Shown here piece by piece: positions 1-7,689 of a stretch of DNA of 13,776 nt; the first letter of the stretch is position 1, and each line of letters opens with the position of its first letter. The DNA is from Fibrobacterota bacterium (GTDB lineage Bacteria; Fibrobacterota; Chitinivibrionia; Chitinivibrionales; JANQEN01): the NCBI GenBank assembly GCA_030619215.1, contig JAUXBV010000026.1, positions 1 through 13,776 on the forward strand, given 5' to 3'. Position numbers and translations under genes: made by a program. The notes below the pieces were generated by a model. It saw only the letters and a program-made list of their open reading frames with translations. It searched no databases and was not told the origin of the DNA.

Positions 1-5
1 ATTGT

Positions 6-1301
6 ATGAAAAAGAGAACGGGAAAGACAATAACGGAGAAGATTTTTGACGCCCACCTGATTGACGAACCGTTTGAGGGTACAAAAGTATTGTCATTGGA
101 TTTAGTATTATGTCATGAAGTGACAACACCAATTGCTATTAATGACCTTCAAAAGCGGAAAAAAGACCGGGTATTTGATAACAAAAAAATAAAAGCTGTT
201 ATTGACCATGTTACACCTTCGAAGGACAGCAAGAGCGCGACTCAGGCAAAAATCATGAGGGATTGGGCTGCCCGGCACAATATTTCCGATTTTTTTGACG
301 TTGGGAGAAACGGGGTGTGCCACGCCCTCTTTCCGGAGAAGGGATTTATTCGCCCCGGTTATACTGTAATCATGGGAGACAGCCATACATGCACACATGG
401 TGCTTTCGGGGCTTTTGCCGCAGGTGTGGGAACAACGGATCTGGAAGTTGGGATAGTAAAAGGGGTGTGTGCATTTCGCGAACCGAAAACGATCATGGTA
501 AATGTTACCGGCGCCATGCCGGAGAAGATTTATGCAAAGGATGTTATACTTGATGTGATCCGGCGCCTGGGTGTGGATGGCGCAACAGACCGTGTCATTG
601 AGTTCCGCGGCAATATCATTGACGCCATGTCAATGGAAGAACGCATGACGGTTTGCAATATGGCAATCGAAGCGGGTGGCACTTCCGGTGTGTGTATGCC
701 TGATATGATGACGGTTGAATATCTCTGGCCATTTATCAATGAGCAGTTCAAGTGGGATAAGGAAAAAGCGCTGGCTGAGTACCGGGGATTGTGGTCGGAT
801 GACGATGCGCACTATGACAGCGTTCTCGATGTGGATGCCTCGGACTTGGAGCCTCTGTCAACAGTGGGATACAAGCCGGATCAGGTAAAAAAGATAAAAG
901 AGCTGGGCACTATTGCCATAGACCAGGTCTATATCGGCAGTTGTACAAACGGAAGGATATCCGATTTGCGGGCTGCCGCTGAAATTATTAAGGGAACCAA
1001 GCTCGCTTCCGGAGTGCGTGGCATACTCAGCCCTGCCACGGTTGGAGTCTTCCGGCAGGCAATGAAAGAAAGGTTGATAGAGGTCTTTCTGGATGCAGGA
1101 TATTGCGTGACCAATCCTACTTGCGGAGCATGTCTTGGCATGTCAAACGGTGTGCTTGCCGAAGGAGAGGTGTGTGCGTCTACAACCAACCGCAATTTCT
1201 ACGGCAGAATGGGAAAAGGAGGCATGGTGCACCTGATGAGCCCCGCGAGCGCTGCTGCCAGCGGGATCAAGGGGTTCCTGACTGATCCAAGGAGTGTATG
1301 A
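6..1301 (+). CDS. leuC: 3-isopropylmalate dehydratase / homoaconitase-family large subunit
   Basis: Large subunit of an aconitase-superfamily hydro-lyase. With the small subunit it should isomerise a 2-substituted malate, most likely 2- to 3-isopropylmalate in leucine synthesis, using a 4Fe-4S cluster in the cytoplasm. The three cluster cysteines are visible: C313 in the IGSCTNGR motif, and C373 and C376 in NPTCGAC. Other family signatures are DHVTPSKD near residue 68, GDSHTCTHGAFGAF near residue 124, and the C-terminal TTNRNFYGRMG. At 431 residues it has the length of the shorter two-subunit LeuC type rather than the ~470-residue E. coli type. The ATG at 6 gives a family-like N-terminus, but only five bases precede it, so an upstream start or ribosome site cannot be judged. 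The small subunit follows after 93 bp. Substrate is uncertain: homoaconitase and dimethylmalate dehydratase share this architecture. Confidence 0.9.
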   Translation: MKKRTGKTITEKIFDAHLIDEPFEGTKVLSLDLVLCHEVTTPIAINDLQKRKKDRVFDNKKIKAVIDHVTPSKDSKSATQAKIMRDWAARHNISDFFDVGRNGVCHALFPEKGFIRPGYTVIMGDSHTCTHGAFGAFAAGVGTTDLEVGIVKGVCAFREPKTIMVNVTGAMPEKIYAKDVILDVIRRLGVDGATDRVIEFRGNIIDAMSMEERMTVCNMAIEAGGTSGVCMPDMMTVEYLWPFINEQFKWDKEKALAEYRGLWSDDDAHYDSVLDVDASDLEPLSTVGYKPDQVKKIKELGTIAIDQVYIGSCTNGRISDLRAAAEIIKGTKLASGVRGILSPATVGVFRQAMKERLIEVFLDAGYCVTNPTCGACLGMSNGVLAEGEVCASTTNRNFYGRMGKGGMVHLMSPASAAASGIKGFLTDPRSV

Positions 1302-1388
1302 GTGTATGTGTTATGTGATAAAAGATGATTTATGAACAAGGATTAGCGATTTTAGAATAACGAAGTTGAAGAAGAAATAAAGATTAAC

Positions 1389-1393
1389 AAGGA
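1389..1393 (+). promoter_or_regulatory. Ribosome binding site deciding the leuD start
   Basis: AAGGA lies seven bases before the ATG at 1401 and only one base before the alternative ATG at 1395. This spacing favours the downstream start. Confidence 0.5.
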
Positions 1394-1400
1394 TATGAAA

Positions 1401-1931
1401 ATGAAAAAATTCGGAGGGCCGGCCCTGTTTCTTGATCGTTCGGATATAAATACTGATGAAGTTATTCCGGCGAAATACCTGAATGAAATAACGAAAGAAG
1501 ATCTTAAGGCACACCTTTTTGAGGATATGAACCCGGATGGGTTTAATTATAAAAGCGAAAATTTACAGAGAGCAACCGTGATAGTGACCCGTTCAAATTT
1601 TGGTTGCGGCTCTTCCCGCGAGCATGCGGTGTGGGCCCTGGAGGTAAATGATATCACCCTTGTGATCGCTGAAAGCTTTGCCCGTATCTTCCGGCAGAAT
1701 ATGTTTAACTGCGGTATGATGGCGGTTGAATTACCAGGGGATAAAATTGAAGAGATATTTTCTTATACGGACAAAGGAGATATCGATAGCACTGTAAATA
1801 CAGGTGAAAAACACCTTACCTTTACCCATCAGGAACGGGAGCTTATAAAAATTGATTATACCTTAAGCAAGTTTGACGAAGCGCTTGTAAAAGCAGGTGG
1901 TTGGGTGGAGTATGCAGACACTCATTACTGA
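1401..1931 (+). CDS. leuD: 3-isopropylmalate dehydratase / homoaconitase-family small subunit
   Basis: Small swivel-domain subunit that completes the active site of the upstream large subunit. The family signatures are DINTDEVIPAKYL near the N-terminus and NFGCGSSREHAVWAL in the middle, followed by ESFARIFRQNMFNCG. An in-frame ATG also exists at 1395. I prefer the ATG at 1401 because the AAGGA at 1389-1393 lies 7 bases before it but only one base before 1395; the protein is then 176 residues. The substrate-contacting loop after the YL pair reads YLNE. As I recall, characterised archaeal homoaconitase has YLRT there and isopropylmalate isomerase YLVY-like residues, so neither assignment is directly supported. 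Pairing with leuC in one transcript is likely. The name leuD is the default for the family, not proof of substrate. Confidence 0.88.
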   Translation: MKKFGGPALFLDRSDINTDEVIPAKYLNEITKEDLKAHLFEDMNPDGFNYKSENLQRATVIVTRSNFGCGSSREHAVWALEVNDITLVIAESFARIFRQNMFNCGMMAVELPGDKIEEIFSYTDKGDIDSTVNTGEKHLTFTHQERELIKIDYTLSKFDEALVKAGGWVEYADTHY

Positions 1932-1998
1932 GTGGTGTAATTTTTTTACTGATAAATATATTTATGTAAAGTATTATAAACCATACAAATAATATCGT

Positions 1999-3435
1999 AT
2001 GCCCGAAACAGCCGAATCTCTATTTATTGATACAATCATTGATAATGCCCTAACTCTATGTAGAGAGCTTCCGGAGACATCAGGGCATCTTCTCCTGTCA
2101 AGAAATATAAGAGACCTGAGAGATCGCCTTTCGCATGGAAGATTGCACATAGCGGTTCTTGGTCAATTCAACCGGGGCAAGAGCACCTTTATTAATGCAC
2201 TTCTTGGCAAGGAGATTCTTCCCACCTCAGTTCTTCCAATTACATCAGTCCCTACTGTTATATCCTATGGAGAGGAAAACGAATGTGTCATATCATTTTC
2301 TGATAAAAAGGAGGATGTTGTAATTAGTGGAGAGCCGGAAAAAATAATGACCCTGCTAAAAACCTATGTTTCCGAAAAGAACAATCCTAAAAACCATCGT
2401 TGTGTTTCAGAAGCTGTTGTCAGGTGTAAAAGCTCTCTTTTAGGGCATGGTACTGTGATTATTGATACACCTGGCTTCGGGTCAACGTTTACCCATAATA
2501 CAAAAACCACCCTTGATATTCTTGCCTCTTGTGACGCGGCACTTTTTTTGTTGAGTGCTGATTTGCCGATAACTCAGGTTGAGGTTGATTTTCTCAAGAG
2601 TGTTATAAAGACAGTTCCAAGGCTTTTCTTTATATACAATAAAATCGATTTGCTTAATAAAAAGGAACTTGAAATCTCAGAACAGTTTATTAAGGATACA
2701 TTGATAAAAACGTTTGACTTCTCTCTCGGTGTAAGGCTTTTCCCCGTATCAGCGAAGATTATGGGGGGTAAGGAAAGGGAATGTGATTTATTCAAAAAAA
2801 GCGGTCTTGCAGCAGTTGAAAAAGAGATAATTGAGTTTCTGCTTCGTGAAAAGTACTTTACTCTTTCTGAAGCGTTAACCGGGAAATTTAAAGATGCGTT
2901 AACACAGATCCTCGATGCATTAGAAAAAAGCAGAGACGAAATTGTAAGGCCGATAAATGAAATAAAAGAAAAACTTGATCAGATAGACTCTCTTGAAAAA
3001 AGAGTCAATAATGAAATGAGCAAAGCACTGAGCCTTTCGGAAGTTGAAGAAACAGCGTTATATGAGTATGGTGATAAATTATTGACAATGAACAAAGAGA
3101 GGGTGCACACAATAGCTTTAAATCGTCTAAACAAACTACTTGATTCATCCGGAGGAAATAAGCAGCATACTATTATTAATTCTGCACTCATACAGCTTGT
3201 AGAAGAAATATTTGGCCGCATGTTTGTTTATTTTGTTAATGAGCAAAATAAACCACTAAGAAAGGCAGCAGCAGCTCACATTAGAGAGATTGTAAAACTT
3301 TCAGAAAAGGTAGAAACAGAGCTTGGTATACCGGTAGATATTGAAAGAAATCTTACGAGTAAAATTGAAGATGTTGAGATAGATGTTTCAGATGGCTGGG
3401 GGCCTAAAACTCCATTTGAATTTGCTTCGCCATAA
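1999..3435 (+). CDS. Dynamin-like GTPase (ORF ended by an in-frame TAA)
   Basis: Bacterial dynamin-like large GTPase, a family that binds and remodels membranes using GTP. The GTPase signatures are intact: G1 P-loop GQFNRGKS at residues 55-62, a switch region with ITSVPT, G3 DTPGFGS at 156-162, and G4 NKID at 214-217. After about residue 290 the protein is largely helical and charged, as in the stalk of dynamin-like proteins. It ends at residue 478 with TAA at 3433-3435, but the same frame continues open to 3756. The intact gene would therefore encode about 585 residues, a usual size for the family. No clear ribosome site precedes the ATG at 1999. It follows leuD by 67 bp on the same strand and converges on nadE. 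The GTPase domain is certain; whether the shortened protein works is unknown, since the missing part is probably the end of the helical stalk. Confidence 0.85.
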   Translation: MPETAESLFIDTIIDNALTLCRELPETSGHLLLSRNIRDLRDRLSHGRLHIAVLGQFNRGKSTFINALLGKEILPTSVLPITSVPTVISYGEENECVISFSDKKEDVVISGEPEKIMTLLKTYVSEKNNPKNHRCVSEAVVRCKSSLLGHGTVIIDTPGFGSTFTHNTKTTLDILASCDAALFLLSADLPITQVEVDFLKSVIKTVPRLFFIYNKIDLLNKKELEISEQFIKDTLIKTFDFSLGVRLFPVSAKIMGGKERECDLFKKSGLAAVEKEIIEFLLREKYFTLSEALTGKFKDALTQILDALEKSRDEIVRPINEIKEKLDQIDSLEKRVNNEMSKALSLSEVEETALYEYGDKLLTMNKERVHTIALNRLNKLLDSSGGNKQHTIINSALIQLVEEIFGRMFVYFVNEQNKPLRKAAAAHIREIVKLSEKVETELGIPVDIERNLTSKIEDVEIDVSDGWGPKTPFEFASP

Positions 3436-3756
3436 GCGTCTCTCAGAGAGCGATTCTATAATATTGATAAAAGGCAAAAACTTTTTACTGAACATTATTC
3501 TACTCAGTTACATAAGTTGATTGATCCCGGCCTCGAAGAACTCTTAAAGTATGTTAACAACCTGATCTCATCTGCATTTGAGCTGTTTGTAAGGGAGTTT
3601 CGTAATGACTATAACAGGCTGCTGCAAGCTGTAAAAGAGAAGCAAAGAGAAGTTGAAGCCGTTTGCAAAGATGCCACAGAAAAAGCGGAGCCGGAGCTTT
3701 CGAAGCTTGAGTACCTTATGAAAGGTTTTTCAGAAGTTAAGAATATGGTTTTATAA
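3436..3756 (+). pseudogene. Detached C-terminal part of the dynamin-like GTPase
   Basis: The 106 sense codons after the TAA at 3433-3435 lie in exactly the same frame as the GTPase gene and contain no other stop until TAA at 3754-3756. The peptide is charged and helical, with a heptad-like stretch around RLLQAVKEKQREVEAVCKD, as expected for the end of a dynamin-like stalk. A TTG at 3517 could start a separate 79-residue ORF, but it has no ribosome site. I read it as the tail of the upstream gene cut off by a nonsense change. Read-through or a base-call error would be alternatives. The stop is TAA, so selenocysteine or pyrrolysine insertion is not indicated. Confidence 0.65.
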
Positions 3757-3765
3757 TTCGACTGG

Positions 3766-5412
3766 TTACCTGTTGTATCTTGCGGCAACAGGAAAACGCC
3801 TCCCCGAGCCAAAAGCTTTTGGTGTGACTTTAAGACCGGGAGATGCCTGCCTGCGCTTGTATTCGTTTTTTGCTATGGCTTGTGCTACCCATTTAACCTT
3901 TTCAGGTTCATAACCCTGTTCTATAACTTCTTCCGTTGAGGCGTTTTTTTCAATAAGCATTTCGAGAATTTCATCGAGCGTATTATAAGGCCCGAGGGCG
4001 TCGGAGTCTTTTTGCCCGGGCCGGAGCTCGGCAGAAGGGGTTTTATCTATAATTGCCTTTGGAATGATTTTTTTGCTGCGGTTGACAAAACGGGCAAGCT
4101 CGTACACTTTGGTTTTATACAGGTCTGAGAGAACAGAAAGACCTCCGCACATATCGCCGTAGAGAGTACAGTAACCTACGGCAAGCTCGCTTTTGTTGCC
4201 GGTTGAAAGAAGAAGTGAACCGGATTTATTGGATAATGCCATGAGAATACTGCCACGAATTCGTGCCTGAATATTCTCCTCTGTTACATCCGGTTGTTGT
4301 TCCGCAAAGGCAGGTTTGAGGGATTTCCTAAATGAATTGAATATAGGGTTGATAGGTACTGTTTTTATTTGTATGCCAAGGTTTTTTGCGAGTTTTTCTG
4401 CGTCGGTGACACTGCTCCTGGATGAGTATTGAGAAGGCATCAGTACGCCCAGGACATTTTCCGCTCCAAGAGCGGCTACTGCAATTGCGCATGTAACCGA
4501 AGAGTCAATGCCGCCGGAGAGGCCGATAACCGCTTTGCTGAAACCGCATTTCCGGAAGTAGTCCCTCACCCCGAGAATAAGAGCGTTGTAAATATCTTCA
4601 ATGGTATCGGCTTCAACTCCGGGCAAAGCAGGATACGATGCCTTTGTGTCAATAATCCGCACATCTTCTTTGAAGGAAGGCAGCATTTCACATAATGTAC
4701 CCGTGGAGTTAATAAACATACTGTTGCCGTCAAAAATAAGCTCGTCATTAGCTCCTACCATATTGACGTTAACAAGAGGAAGCCCGTGCATTTTCGCGTG
4801 ATGCTGCATTAGGGAGAAGCTTTTATTGTTTTTTCCACTGTAGAAGGGTGATGCGGAAATGTTTATAAGCAGGGATGCCCCCTTGTCAGCCAATTTCTCT
4901 ATTGGGTCAAAGTCGTATTTCGGATTTTCAATCAAGTCCGGAGGATTCCATGCATCTTCACATATTGTGATACTGATCTTTTCTCCCTTAAATTCTACCA
5001 AAGAGATTTCGGTTGCCGGGTCGAAATAGCGGGATTCATCGAAAACATCATAGGTCGGTAAAAGCGACTTGTTCTGGTGAAACAGAATATTTCCATCGGT
5101 TATAAGCGCTGCGGAGTTAAACAGGCCCTTGCCGTTTGGAACATGGTTGGGAAGGGCAATGCCGGTGATAATACCTATATCCGGATAGCGTTGTGAGAAA
5201 TTACAAAGCTCATCGAGCGCGGAAAGGCTCTTTGCAACGAACCAGTTGTGCTCCAGAAGGTCAAGCGTTGGATAACCTAAAATAAAAAGCTCCGGAAAGA
5301 CACAAAGGTCCGGTGATTGATCGGCAATATTTGTGACAACCTCTTTGATACGTTCTGTGTTTCCGGTAATATCACCGGTAACAGGATTGAGCTGGCAGAG
5401 TGCAATTTTCAT
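3766..5412 (-). CDS. nadE: Glutamine-dependent NAD+ synthetase
   Basis: Catalyses the last step of NAD+ synthesis, amidating nicotinic acid adenine dinucleotide with ATP and glutamine. Residues 1 to about 260 form a nitrilase-type glutaminase domain with its triad visible: E41 in FPELFILGYP, K115 in QNKSLLPTYDVFDE and C151 in TICEDAW. Residues from about 280 form the synthetase domain, with the pyrophosphate loop SGGIDSS at 299-305 and the downstream STGNKSELAVGY and LYKTKVYELAR motifs. At 548 residues it matches the compact two-domain bacterial form rather than the ~680-residue mycobacterial one. It starts 9 bp after the gpmI stop, so the two are almost certainly co-transcribed. It is tail-to-tail with the dynamin-like gene, with only 9 bp between them and no room for a separate terminator. 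No strong ribosome site is visible before the ATG. Confidence 0.95.
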   Translation of the reverse strand: MKIALCQLNPVTGDITGNTERIKEVVTNIADQSPDLCVFPELFILGYPTLDLLEHNWFVAKSLSALDELCNFSQRYPDIGIITGIALPNHVPNGKGLFNSAALITDGNILFHQNKSLLPTYDVFDESRYFDPATEISLVEFKGEKISITICEDAWNPPDLIENPKYDFDPIEKLADKGASLLINISASPFYSGKNNKSFSLMQHHAKMHGLPLVNVNMVGANDELIFDGNSMFINSTGTLCEMLPSFKEDVRIIDTKASYPALPGVEADTIEDIYNALILGVRDYFRKCGFSKAVIGLSGGIDSSVTCAIAVAALGAENVLGVLMPSQYSSRSSVTDAEKLAKNLGIQIKTVPINPIFNSFRKSLKPAFAEQQPDVTEENIQARIRGSILMALSNKSGSLLLSTGNKSELAVGYCTLYGDMCGGLSVLSDLYKTKVYELARFVNRSKKIIPKAIIDKTPSAELRPGQKDSDALGPYNTLDEILEMLIEKNASTEEVIEQGYEPEKVKWVAQAIAKNEYKRRQASPGLKVTPKAFGSGRRFPVAARYNR

Positions 5413-5421
5413 ATACGCGTA

Positions 5422-6936
5422 TCACTTTTTAATGATGAGAGTTTTACCGCTCATCTCTTTCGGCTGCTCTATCTCCATGATACCCAAAGCTGTTGGTGCG
5501 ATATCGGACAGGCTCCCACCCTCACGGAGTGTGATGTCGCCTGCATTGATAATTGTCATGGGAACCGGATTGGTGGTATGGGCTGTCATGGGCGAGCCGT
5601 TTTCAAGCTTTGTCCGCTCCGCATTTCCATGGTCTGCAAAGATAAGGCAGACACCGTTCTTCTTAAGCACAGCCTCAACCACATAGTGAACACATAAATC
5701 GACTGTCTCTACGGCTTTGACAATAGCTTCAAAAACTCCGGTATGACCTACCATATCGCAGTTAGCAAAGTTAATAATGACAACATCATATTTGTCCGAG
5801 TTAATTGCTTCAACAATTTTGTCCCGCACCTCAAAGGCGCTCATTTCCGGCTGTAAATCATAGGTTGCCACTTTAGGACTGTTTACCAGGATGCGATCCT
5901 CATTTTCGAATGGCTCGTTATTCAGGCTGTTAAAGAAAAAAGTTACATGGGCATACTTTTCGGTTTCCGCGCTGCGGAGCTGCTTTAATCCGTTCCGGGC
6001 AATGATTTCTCCAAAAATATTTTTATTTTCCAACTCCGGATATGCTTCTTCAAAATGTCCGTCGTCATAATAGTGGGTCATTGTTGCAAAGTGAATAGAG
6101 TTCCCGATTGTCTTGAATTCACTAAAGTCCGGCTCAACAATAGCCCTTGTCAACTGGCGGGTTCTATCGAACCGGAAATTAAAGAAGATAAATGCGTCAT
6201 TTGTACCCACACCCTCGTAGTCGATAAGCCGTGGCTTTATAAATTCGTCTGTTTCGCCCGCTTCATAGGCATCATCAACTCCAGCACGCCAGCCGGAAAC
6301 CTTTATACCTTTACCTTCTATTATTGCGCGATAGGCAAGCTCTGTCCGGTCCCAGCGTTTATCCCTGTCCATTGCATAGTAGCGGCCGATTACCGTGACA
6401 ATTCGGCCAATACCCGCACGATCGATGCCATCCTGAAGAAACTGAAGATGTTCATGCGCTGATTTTGGGGGAGTGTCGCGTCCGTCCGTAAGGGCGTGAA
6501 TCAGGACATGGTGAAAATCATGTTGCTTGCACAACTCAAGAAGCGCTATGCAGTGGCGGGTTACTGCATGAACACCCTCCTCCTGAATTAATCCGATCAG
6601 GTGCAATTTAGAGGAGTTTTTCTTTGCGTGGTCAATTGCATCAAGGAACGCTTTATTGCTGAAAAAATCGCCGTCTTTTATTGATTTATCAATACGGGTA
6701 AGGCTCTGATATACAATCCTTCCGGCGCCGATATTAAGGTGGCCCACTTCGCTGTTACCCTGATATCCAGCCGGAAGACCGACACTTTCACCGGAAGTAT
6801 TTATTATTGTTGTTGGAAAAGATTTTTCATATTCGTCAGTAAAGGGAGTCCTGGCCATAAAAATGGCGTTGGATTCCTCATCTTTTCCTTTTCCCCATCC
6901 ATCACGGATAATAAGGCAAACTGGGCGTTTCTTCAT
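5422..6936 (-). CDS. gpmI: 2,3-bisphosphoglycerate-independent phosphoglycerate mutase
   Basis: Interconverts 3- and 2-phosphoglycerate in glycolysis and gluconeogenesis, using two manganese ions and a phosphoserine intermediate in the cytoplasm. The first metal aspartate is D12 in RDGWG, and the catalytic serine is S62 in GNSEVGHLNIG. HALTDGRDTPP forms the phosphatase-like/transferase boundary region, and the C-terminal metal ligands lie in NFANCDMVGHTG and ADHGNAE followed by the HTTNPVP histidine. Its 504 residues fit the family (about 510). The ATG is preceded by AT-rich sequence with no recognisable ribosome site, although the N-terminus is family-like. It lies 47 bp downstream of the cysteine-rich protein and 9 bp upstream of nadE, so the three probably share a transcript. 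Confidence 0.96.
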   Translation of the reverse strand: MKKRPVCLIIRDGWGKGKDEESNAIFMARTPFTDEYEKSFPTTIINTSGESVGLPAGYQGNSEVGHLNIGAGRIVYQSLTRIDKSIKDGDFFSNKAFLDAIDHAKKNSSKLHLIGLIQEEGVHAVTRHCIALLELCKQHDFHHVLIHALTDGRDTPPKSAHEHLQFLQDGIDRAGIGRIVTVIGRYYAMDRDKRWDRTELAYRAIIEGKGIKVSGWRAGVDDAYEAGETDEFIKPRLIDYEGVGTNDAFIFFNFRFDRTRQLTRAIVEPDFSEFKTIGNSIHFATMTHYYDDGHFEEAYPELENKNIFGEIIARNGLKQLRSAETEKYAHVTFFFNSLNNEPFENEDRILVNSPKVATYDLQPEMSAFEVRDKIVEAINSDKYDVVIINFANCDMVGHTGVFEAIVKAVETVDLCVHYVVEAVLKKNGVCLIFADHGNAERTKLENGSPMTAHTTNPVPMTIINAGDITLREGGSLSDIAPTALGIMEIEQPKEMSGKTLIIKK

Positions 6937-6983
6937 AGATAAATTACAGGGTTTGATTTTTAGTTATTAAGCGCACCTGGCGG

Positions 6984-7424
6984 TCACTTGTCTTCACTGC
7001 CGGTATCTTTTTCTTTGCTGCCAGTGCCGGTATCTTTTTGCTGCTCCTTTTTCTTTTTTTCTTCTTTATACTGTTCATAGAAATCCCAGTTTTCAATTCT
7101 GCCGGTTCCCTTGCAGGCCCAGCATTTACCGACACCGTCGCAATATTTGCATGAGCCGGATCCTTTACAGTAGGGACACTCATCTTCATATTTCAATTGC
7201 TCGATGCCACGCAAGGGGTAATTTTCGGTGCTGGTTACTCTTTTTCCCGTGCCCTTACAGAAGGAACATTTTCCCGTACCATCACAATAGCTGCATTTCC
7301 CCGGTTCAATGCTGCAGAAGGGGCACTCCTTTTCGTCGTAGCGCTTTTTACGTTCATCCAGGCGTGGATTGCATGAAATAAATGCCAGTGCAGATAAAGA
7401 GCCAATAAAGTTTCTTCGTCTCAT
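6984..7424 (-). CDS. Exported cysteine-rich protein with DnaJ-type CxxCxGxG repeats
   Basis: Function not recognised. The N-terminus is a short export signal: MRRRNFIGSL resembles a twin-arginine motif (RRNFI), followed by a brief hydrophobic run ending in ISC. C18 could therefore be a lipidated cysteine, though the lipobox is not canonical. The body holds six CxxC pairs, five of them CxxCxGxG as in the DnaJ zinc-binding region. They fall into two triplets, CPFC-CSYC-CSFC and CPYC-CKYC-CWAC, separated by about 25 residues, which points to internal duplication. The C-terminus is a charged, low-complexity tail with a repeated DTGSK-like unit. There is no J-domain. The ATG at 7424 is chosen over the upstream ATG at 7469 because AAAGGG at 7434-7439 lies nine bases before it and the signal then begins properly. 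It heads the likely transcript with gpmI and nadE. Metal binding or redox/folding work in the envelope is inference. Confidence 0.8.
   Translation of the reverse strand: MRRRNFIGSLSALAFISCNPRLDERKKRYDEKECPFCSIEPGKCSYCDGTGKCSFCKGTGKRVTSTENYPLRGIEQLKYEDECPYCKGSGSCKYCDGVGKCWACKGTGRIENWDFYEQYKEEKKKKEQQKDTGTGSKEKDTGSEDK
6998..7039 (-). repeat. Short direct repeat encoding the tail of the cysteine-rich protein
   Basis: A 15-base unit occurs at 6998-7012 and again at 7025-7039, exactly 27 bases (nine codons) apart. It encodes a repeated KDTG unit in the charged C-terminus. Slippage could change the tail length without shifting frame. Confidence 0.6.
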
Positions 7425-7433
7425 TTTTTTTAT

Positions 7434-7439
7434 CCCTTT
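7434..7439 (-). promoter_or_regulatory. Ribosome binding site deciding the start of the cysteine-rich protein
   Basis: On the minus strand AAAGGG lies nine bases before the ATG at 7424. The ATG 15 codons upstream, at 7469, lacks such a site. Confidence 0.6.
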
Positions 7440-7467
7440 AAAGGTCGTTTTAAATTGCATGGTTATC

Positions 7468-7473
7468 ATTATA
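7468..7473 (-). promoter_or_regulatory. Possible -10 box for the cysteine-rich protein/gpmI/nadE transcript
   Basis: A perfect TATAAT lies on the minus strand about 45 bases before the start codon at 7424, inside the AT-rich divergent region 7425-7689. No convincing -35 hexamer sits at the usual spacing. In such AT-rich DNA the match may be chance. Confidence 0.25.
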
Positions 7474-7676
7474 TAAATAATAATTGTTTAAATATAATAG
7501 ATGCATAAAATACCTGAAATTATCTCAAAATGTATATCTTTAATTTCGTTTTATAACCAGTAAATGTTTAATTGTTCCATTTCATTAAGTTATTTTGTAT
7601 TTGCCTATATATATGTAATGAAATACTTTAAGTTTTTTAAAGAATAACATAACAATCTATCTTTGCCTAATAAAAG

Positions 7677-7682
7677 AAAGGA
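7677..7682 (+). promoter_or_regulatory. Ribosome binding site deciding the LysM-FecR start
   Basis: AAAGGA lies seven bases before the ATG at 7690. The alternative TTG at 7663 would place this site inside the coding region. Confidence 0.6.
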
Positions 7683-7689
7683 TAGAAGA

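Noticed and set aside
1302..1394. Possible small gene or RNA between leuC and leuD
   Set aside because: Only an 11-codon ORF without a ribosome site and a short GAGTGTATG direct repeat are visible. There is nothing that supports a feature.
3433..3435. Stop-codon recoding (selenocysteine or pyrrolysine) in the dynamin-like gene
   Set aside because: The codon is TAA, which is not used for either, no evident downstream insertion hairpin was found, and the other genes here use TAA as a normal stop.
3517..3756. Independent 79-residue gene starting at TTG
   Set aside because: It is in the same frame as the dynamin-like gene with no stop between 3436 and 3517 and has no ribosome site, so it is better read as that gene's tail.
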